A stretch of DNA of 64,000 bases, taken from Sphingobacteriaceae bacterium. Its GTDB lineage: Bacteria > Bacteroidota > Bacteroidia > B-17B0 > Aurantibacillaceae. The first letter of the stretch is position 1. Each line of letters starts with the position of its first letter. A program made the translations under genes and the position numbers. Where the stretch lies: assembly GCA_016709575.1 (NCBI GenBank), contig JADJMM010000004.1, positions 62,001 to 126,000 of the forward strand, written 5' to 3'. Below are positions 58,659 to 64,000 of the stretch, piece by piece. The notes beneath the pieces are model-generated. The model worked only from the letters and a program-made list of their open reading frames with translations. It had not been told where the DNA came from and did no database searches.

Positions 58659-59165
58659 TTACCAGTTGTTAAATGCACGGTTAAACACATCTTCGGTTAA
58701 CTGACGGTATATTTCTTGTACCAATTCAGCTTCCTTGTCGTTAATATTTTCTGTGCTCTTATAATCAGCAAAGCGCGTGAAGTTTTGTTCGAAGTTTTTA
58801 CCTGCATCAAATTTATTATTGTACTTAACATTAACGGTTATGGTTAAACGATTTAATCCTGCTAAATCGGTACTTTGAATTGCTACCGGCGACACATTAT
58901 AATCGGCAATACTTCCTTCAAATTGTAAATCGCCATTCTGACTCACTAATCCTAATCGTGTTTGTGATGAAACGACATCTCTTAGTTTTTCGGTGAAACG
59001 CTGTGCAAGAGTTGGCGAACCTAAAGTTGTATTATTCGTAAAGAAAGCAACTGAAACCGTTTGTGCTTCAACCGGGATAGATGCACCACTTAAGGAATAT
59101 TTTATTTTGCACGAGGGTGTAGAAAACAAAACAAGTACAAATACTATTTTTAAAAAAAACTTCAT
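58659..59165 (-). CDS. LptE-like lipoprotein (LPS assembly)
   Basis: 168 residues with a signal peptide and lipobox (STPSC, Cys19). The start of the mature protein, YSLSGASIPVEAQTVSVAFF, and RFTEKLRDVVSSQTRL plus DLQFEGSIADYNVSPVA are typical of the Bacteroidota LptE family (plug of the LptD barrel for LPS export). Lies 18 bases after the sigma-54 activator gene. Confidence 0.88.
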   Translation of the reverse strand: MKFFLKIVFVLVLFSTPSCKIKYSLSGASIPVEAQTVSVAFFTNNTTLGSPTLAQRFTEKLRDVVSSQTRLGLVSQNGDLQFEGSIADYNVSPVAIQSTDLAGLNRLTITVNVKYNNKFDAGKNFEQNFTRFADYKSTENINDKEAELVQEIYRQLTEDVFNRAFNNW

Positions 59166-59183
59166 TTAAAATTATATTCCGGT

Positions 59184-60425
59184 TTATTCAGCAATTTTAT
59201 ATTCGTTTATTTTTCTGTAAAGCGTTCTTTCGCTTATTCCTAACTCCTGTGCAGCGTACTTACGTTTTCCTTTATGTTTTTTAAGAGCGCGTTTAATCAT
59301 ATCTACTTCTTTATCTTGTAAGGATAAAGATTCTTCAACCTCAATAGTTTTATTTATAGCGCCATTTGTTTTTTGAATAGCAGGATGAATAGTTAATCCT
59401 GTTTCTGAAATTTCTTCATCGTGAATAGAATCATTATACAAACGATTCGCAATCTGAACATCATCATTACTGATACCATTAATTTGTCCTTGCGAAGCCA
59501 CAACAATATCATGAACTACTTTTTTCAAGTCGTTCAAATCCTTTTTCATATCTACTAGAACCTTATAAAAAATATCACGCTCATTTACATCAACATTTGA
59601 TTGACTACTATCAGCACGTTTTAAAACCGGTAAAGTATTTGTACCGTAATTCGGGAGATAGGTTAATAAAATATCTGCGTTAATTTCTCTTTGCTTTTCA
59701 ATAATTGATATTTGCTCCGTGATATTTTTTAATTGCCTTACGTTACCGGGAAAATAATAATTCATTAATATCTGTTCGGCATCCGGTGTTAGTTTAATAA
59801 CAGGCATACGATACTTCGCTGCAAAATCACTGGCAAATTTCCTGAATAATAAATGAATATCTTCTTTACGCTCCCGTAAAGGCGGTAAATAAATTGGAAC
59901 AGTATTCAAACGGTAATATAAATCTTCCCTGAATTTTCCTCTCTCAATTGCCTGAAAGAAATTAATATTAGTAGCCGCAATAACACGAACATCCGTTTTC
60001 AAAACTTTACTGCTTCCTACTTTAATATATTCTCCGCTTTCCAGTACACGTAACAAACGGGCTTGCGTTGCTAATGGCAACTCCCCTACTTCATCTAAAA
60101 AAATTGTTCCTCCATTCGCAACTTCAAAATAACCTTTACGCGCTTCGTGTGCTCCTGTAAACGAACCTTTTTCATGACCGAATAATTCACTGTCAATAGT
60201 TCCTTCAGGAATAGCTCCACAGTTTACAGCAATGTATTGTCCATGTTTACGAACAGAATTTTGATGGATGATTTGAGGAAATACTTCTTTACCTGTTCCA
60301 CTCTCACCATTAATCAACACGTTCAAATCCGTTGGCGCAACCTGACGTGCAATATCTATTGCTCTTTCTAATAACTGACTGGTGCCAATTATTCCAAAGC
60401 GTTGTTTTATTTCTTGAACTTCCAT
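59184..60425 (-). CDS. Sigma-54-interacting AAA+ transcriptional activator
   Basis: Start taken as ATG 60425 (MEVQEIKQRFGIIGTS), 11 bases after the miaB stop, rather than an upstream start inside miaB. 413 residues: AAA+ domain with Walker A GESGTGKE (40-47), the sigma-54 contact loop GSFTGA (87-92), Walker B GGTIFLDEVGELP, and a C-terminal Fis-type helix-turn-helix (YAAQELGISERTLYRKINEY). There is no receiver or PAS domain, so activity is not set by a fused sensor. Typical Bacteroidota member of the miaB-lptE-secG cluster. Confidence 0.93.
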   Translation of the reverse strand: MEVQEIKQRFGIIGTSQLLERAIDIARQVAPTDLNVLINGESGTGKEVFPQIIHQNSVRKHGQYIAVNCGAIPEGTIDSELFGHEKGSFTGAHEARKGYFEVANGGTIFLDEVGELPLATQARLLRVLESGEYIKVGSSKVLKTDVRVIAATNINFFQAIERGKFREDLYYRLNTVPIYLPPLRERKEDIHLLFRKFASDFAAKYRMPVIKLTPDAEQILMNYYFPGNVRQLKNITEQISIIEKQREINADILLTYLPNYGTNTLPVLKRADSSQSNVDVNERDIFYKVLVDMKKDLNDLKKVVHDIVVASQGQINGISNDDVQIANRLYNDSIHDEEISETGLTIHPAIQKTNGAINKTIEVEESLSLQDKEVDMIKRALKKHKGKRKYAAQELGISERTLYRKINEYKIAE

Positions 60426-60436
60426 GATGCTTTTAA

Positions 60437-61869
60437 TTACGAAACTACTTCTCCTATTAATGTACTGCTCGTGCAACTCGTTGCAAGAACATTTACATAA
60501 TCTCCTTTTTTGTGATTTCCTTTCGGGAAAACCACTGTTGTGTTTTGCGAATTTCTTCCTGAAAACATTTCATCCGATTTTTTGGAAGTGGCTTCGATTA
60601 GAACTTTATGAGTTTTTCCTACGCCTGCTTTTGTTTTTATTTCACTGTGTTTGCGTTGTAAGTCTACAATTTCCTGTAAACGCGTTTTTTTAACTTCTTC
60701 AGGAATATCATCCGGGAATTTGCGTTCCGCTAAAGTTTTTGGCCTTTCGCTATACATAAACATATAAGCAAAATCATACACTACATTTTCCATTAAGGAA
60801 ACTGTGTCTTTATGTTCTTCTTCTGTCTCACCACAAAACCCTGTAATTACATCTGTGCTAATTCCGCAGTCAGGCATTATTCTTCTTACTGCTGCAATTC
60901 TATCTAAATACCATTCTCTGGTATAACCACGGTTCATTTTATCTAACACGTTACTGTTTCCGCTTTGCACCGGCAAATGAATGTATTTACAAATGTTCTC
61001 GTATTTTGCCATAGTGTACAATACTTCATCATTCATATCTTTTGGATGTGATGTTGAAAAACGCACACGTAAATCCGGACTAACCAAAGCAACCTTCTCT
61101 AATAATTGCGCGAAGGTGGTTGCATTTGCTTTTTGTTCATCCGTTAAAATTTCTTTTTTTAATCCGCCACCGGCCCAAATGTATGAGTCAACGTTTTGTC
61201 CTAATAAAGTTACTTCCTCTATATCCCGCTGCAAAAGCTTCCTACATTCTTTAACTATGCTTTCGGATCACGGCTTCTTTCTCTTCCTCTTGTAAATGGA
61301 ACAACACAAAAACTGCACATATTATCGCAGCCACGCATAATACTTATAAATGCAGAAACGCCATTCTTATCTAAGCGCATCGGACTAATATCCGCGTACG
61401 TTTCTTCCTTACTTAATATTACGTTTACTGCTTTTTGTCCTGTCTCAGCAATTTCAATTAGATTAGGCAAATCACGATAAGCATCCGGGCCCACCACCAT
61501 ATCTACTAATTTTTCTTGCTCTAAGAATTGTGATTTTAATCGCTCCGCCATGCAACCTAATACTCCTATAAGAGCATCCGGATTATTTTTTTTTACTCTT
61601 TTATAATCCTGTAAGCGCTGACGAACTTTTGATTCTGCATTTACTCGAATGGCACAAGTGTTTACAAAAATCACATCCGCCTCTAAAAAATTCTGAGTGG
61701 TAACGTATCCTTTATCTATTAATATAGACGCAACAATCTCGCTATCGGCGAAATTCATTTGGCAACCGTAACTTTCGAGGAACATCTTCTTCTTTCCCTC
61801 ATTTCCGGTCTCTTTCATCAAAGCTTCGCCTTGACGGTTTTCATCTATTATTTTATCTTCAAACTCCAT
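60437..61869 (-). CDS. miaB: tRNA-2-methylthio-N6-dimethylallyladenosine synthase MiaB (one frameshift)
   Basis: Radical-SAM methylthiotransferase acting on i6A37 of tRNA. N-terminal UPF0004 domain: ESYGCQMNFADSEIV, FVNTCAIRVNAESKV, GVLGCMAERLK (three Cys). Radical SAM cluster GCDNMCSFCVVPFTRGRERS. The frame stops after RDPKA; one base in the T run 61261-61263 restores IVKECRKLLQRDIEEVTLLG. TRAM domain at the end (VLIEATSKKSDEMFSGRNSQ). Corrected length about 478. Confidence 0.96.
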
Positions 61870-62086
61870 TTATCTGTACTAAAGGCCACAAAGTTACGAT
61901 ATTCTTATGTCATTTTGACATATTAGGCTTAATTAACTAAAAATCAGGCTCTAATAAATGGATTTGGTTTATTCGGTTTTTTATATTTTTCTTTGCACAA
62001 AATTTTTTAGCGTAAAAAGTCGAAAAAAAGGGGTTTTAATACTTAAAACACTTGAAAATGAGGCTGTTTTACATCGCACTATAAAC

Positions 62087-64000
62087 ATGGCAAAAAATCT
62101 TGTAATTGTTGAGTCACCGGCTAAAGCCAAAACCATTGAAGGGTTTTTGGGTAAGGATTATACGGTTAGATCGAGTTTCGGGCATATTCGCGACTTAGTA
62201 AAGAAGGGATATGGAGTGGATATTGAAAATAATTTTACGCCTACTTACGAAGTACAACCAGATAAAGAAAAGGTAATTGCTGAATTAAAAAAATTAAGTA
62301 AAGGTGCCGATATGGTTTGGTTAGCGTCCGATGAGGACCGCGAGGGAGAAGCTATTTCTTGGCATTTATCAGAGGCATTAGAATTAAATCCAAAGAAAAC
62401 AAAGCGTATTGTTTTTCATGAAATCACTAAAGGTGCGATTGAAAAAGCAATTAAAAATCCACGTAATATAGATATCAATTTAGTAAACGCACAACAAGCA
62501 CGTCGTGTGTTAGACAGATTAGTGGGTTTTGAATTGTCACCTATATTATGGCGTAAAGTTCGTCCGAGTTTATCGGCCGGGCGTGTACAGAGTGTAGCGG
62601 TACGTTTAATTGTAGAACGCGAAAGAGAAATTCAGAATTTTACATCAACATCAGCATTTAAAGTTTCTGCTTTATTTATTGCAGGAAAATCAACTTTAAA
62701 AGCAGAATTAGATAAACGATTCACAACAGAACCTGAAGCGCAAAAGTTTTTAGAAAAATGTAAAGCGGCCGCTTATTCTATCGGAACTTTAGAAACAAAA
62801 CCTGCAAAACGTTCTCCTGCTGCTCCATTTACAACTTCAACTTTACAACAAGAAGCTGCCCGTAAATTAGGATTTTCAGTTGCACAAACGATGATGTTAG
62901 CGCAACGTTTATACGAAGCAGGAAAGATTACATATATGCGTACTGATAGTGTAAACTTATCAGAAACTGCAATGAATCAGGCTAACGAAGCCATCAATAA
63001 AAATTACGGTAAAAAATATTATCAGCCACGTACATTCAAAACAAAAAGTAAAGGTGCACAAGAGGCTCACGAGGCTATCCGTCCTACCTATATTAATGTA
63101 TTAGAAGTTGAAGGTGAGCGTAACGAAGTTCGTTTATACGATTTAATTTGGAAACGCACTATCGCCTCTCAAATGAGTGATGCTGAATTAGAAAAAACGA
63201 CTGCGAAAATTAGTATTTCTACAACTTCTGAAATTTTTGTAGCACAAGGTGAGGTGTTAAAATTCGATGGTTTCTTAAAAGTGTATTTAGAAAGTAGCGA
63301 TGATGATGAGGAAACAAATGAAGATGAAAATTCATCTATGTTACCTCCATTAACTGTTGGAGATAAATTACAAAGCAAAGAAATTACAGCTACTCAACGT
63401 TTCACACATCATCCTCCACGTTATACTGAGGCAAGCTTAGTAAAGAAATTAGAAGAATTAGGAATTGGTCGTCCTTCAACTTACGCACCAACAATTTCTA
63501 CAGTTCAAAAGCGTAATTACGTTGAGAAAACAGACCGCGAAGGAACGCCAAGAAATTATTCTTTCCTGAGTTTAGCAGCTGGAACAATCAAAAAAGAAAC
63601 AAAAACTGAAAATACCGGTGCAGAGAAATCAAAATTATTCCCAACCGATATTGGTATGGTGGTAAATGATTTCTTATTACAATATTTCCCTGTCATTTTA
63701 GATTTTCATTTCACTGCAAAAGTGGAAGAAGAGTTTGATGAAATTGCTGAAGGCAAATTGAATTGGACTAAAATGCTGAAAGATTTTTACAAACCTTTTC
63801 ATAAAACCGTTGAACAAACTACCGAAAACAGCGAACGCCAAAGTGGTGAACGCGAATTAGGAATTGATCCTGTTAGCGGAAAAAAAGTTATTGTGCGTAT
63901 CGGACGTTTTGGTCCTTTAGCTCAAATTGGTGAAACCAACGAAGAGAAAGGTTTAAAAGCAACATTCGCAGGTTTGCGTAAAGACCAACGAATGGAAACT
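62087..64000 (+). CDS. topA: DNA topoisomerase I (3' end outside window)
   Basis: Type IA enzyme that relaxes negative supercoils. 638 residues are visible from the ATG at 62087. Toprim domain: VIVESPAKAKTIEGFLG and LASDEDREGEAISWHL. HRRARQ-region equivalent VNAQQARRVLDRLVGFELSP. The active-site Tyr283 is in KITYMRTDSVNL. Later GIGRPSTYAPTISTVQKR. The reading frame is unbroken, so no indel affects it here. Divergent from miaB with a 217-base gap in which no convincing TAnnTTTG box was seen. Confidence 0.97.
   Translation, partial: MAKNLVIVESPAKAKTIEGFLGKDYTVRSSFGHIRDLVKKGYGVDIENNFTPTYEVQPDKEKVIAELKKLSKGADMVWLASDEDREGEAISWHLSEALELNPKKTKRIVFHEITKGAIEKAIKNPRNIDINLVNAQQARRVLDRLVGFELSPILWRKVRPSLSAGRVQSVAVRLIVEREREIQNFTSTSAFKVSALFIAGKSTLKAELDKRFTTEPEAQKFLEKCKAAAYSIGTLETKPAKRSPAAPFTTSTLQQEAARKLGFSVAQTMMLAQRLYEAGKITYMRTDSVNLSETAMNQANEAINKNYGKKYYQPRTFKTKSKGAQEAHEAIRPTYINVLEVEGERNEVRLYDLIWKRTIASQMSDAELEKTTAKISISTTSEIFVAQGEVLKFDGFLKVYLESSDDDEETNEDENSSMLPPLTVGDKLQSKEITATQRFTHHPPRYTEASLVKKLEELGIGRPSTYAPTISTVQKRNYVEKTDREGTPRNYSFLSLAAGTIKKETKTENTGAEKSKLFPTDIGMVVNDFLLQYFPVILDFHFTAKVEEEFDEIAEGKLNWTKMLKDFYKPFHKTVEQTTENSERQSGERELGIDPVSGKKVIVRIGRFGPLAQIGETNEEKGLKATFAGLRKDQRMET

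Noticed and set aside
60426..60476. Longer N-terminus of the sigma-54 activator
   Set aside because: It overlaps the miaB 3' end and has no homologous look; the ATG at 60425 gives the usual start.

Overview
The window is AT-rich chromosomal DNA of a member of the phylum Bacteroidota. This rests on gldK-gldL-gldM-gldN with a PorP/SprF gene (type IX secretion core), Bacteroidota-style promoters (TAnnTTTG, best at 11430-11459 and 54813-54843), an OmpA/PD40 plus PorP pair, a DUF5916 protein and the run miaB / sigma-54 activator / lptE / TPR / secG. No tRNA, rRNA, CRISPR array, prophage or classical insertion sequence was seen. The genus cannot be fixed from the sequence.

Layout. 1-984: broken end of an unrecognised gene with an anomalous homopolymer tract. 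1.2-4.3 kb: small unknown protein, RluA-type pseudouridine synthase, polysaccharide deacetylase, SGNH hydrolase. 4.3-5.7 kb: phosphohexomutase. 5.8-11.4 kb: a tightly overlapping minus-strand operon (unknown membrane protein, dapF, two small unknowns, GNAT, multihaem cytochrome-TPR lipoprotein, mltG). 11.5-16.9 kb: HtrA protease, GT-C glycosyltransferase, beta-helix lipoprotein, small ferredoxin-fold-like protein. 16.9-25 kb: pbpC and its alpha-2-macroglobulin partner. 25.2-31.5 kb: ruvB, SRPBCC protein, a DUF559 nuclease gene between inverted double hairpins, LpxR-like lipid A deacylase, clpB. 31.7-40.8 kb: OmpA protein, deoxynucleoside kinase, folK, sppA, oxidoreductase, VIT transporter, HHH protein, alpha/beta hydrolase, universal stress protein. 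41.2-49.6 kb: PorP-like plus OmpA/PD40 pair, DUF5916 protein, queG, DUF255 protein. 49.7-57.3 kb: T9SS core (gldN, gldM, gldL, gldK, porP) and aspartate kinase. 57.3-64 kb: secG, TPR protein, lptE, sigma-54 activator, miaB, and topA running off the end.

At least fifteen genes are split by one-base indels, nearly always a homopolymer one base short. Restoring one base rejoins recognisable proteins (pgm, htrA, pbpC, alpha-2-macroglobulin, gldK, gldN, miaB, queG, lysC and others). These are most simply uncorrected long-read errors, so split genes are annotated as single CDSs and the suspected site is given. One indel does the opposite and falsely fuses a PorP gene to the OmpA gene after it (41227-44267).

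The strongest lead for something undescribed is a modular double-hairpin repeat. Two inverted copies flank the DUF559 nuclease gene (26828-27429), and structurally matching solo copies lie at 26262-26335 and 40892-40936. This is reminiscent of REP/RAYT systems, but with a DUF559 nuclease as the candidate partner. Other interspersed repeats are GGTTAAA-type heptamer hairpins at convergent gene ends, TTCGACAAGCTCAACC-type doublets, and two further short families.
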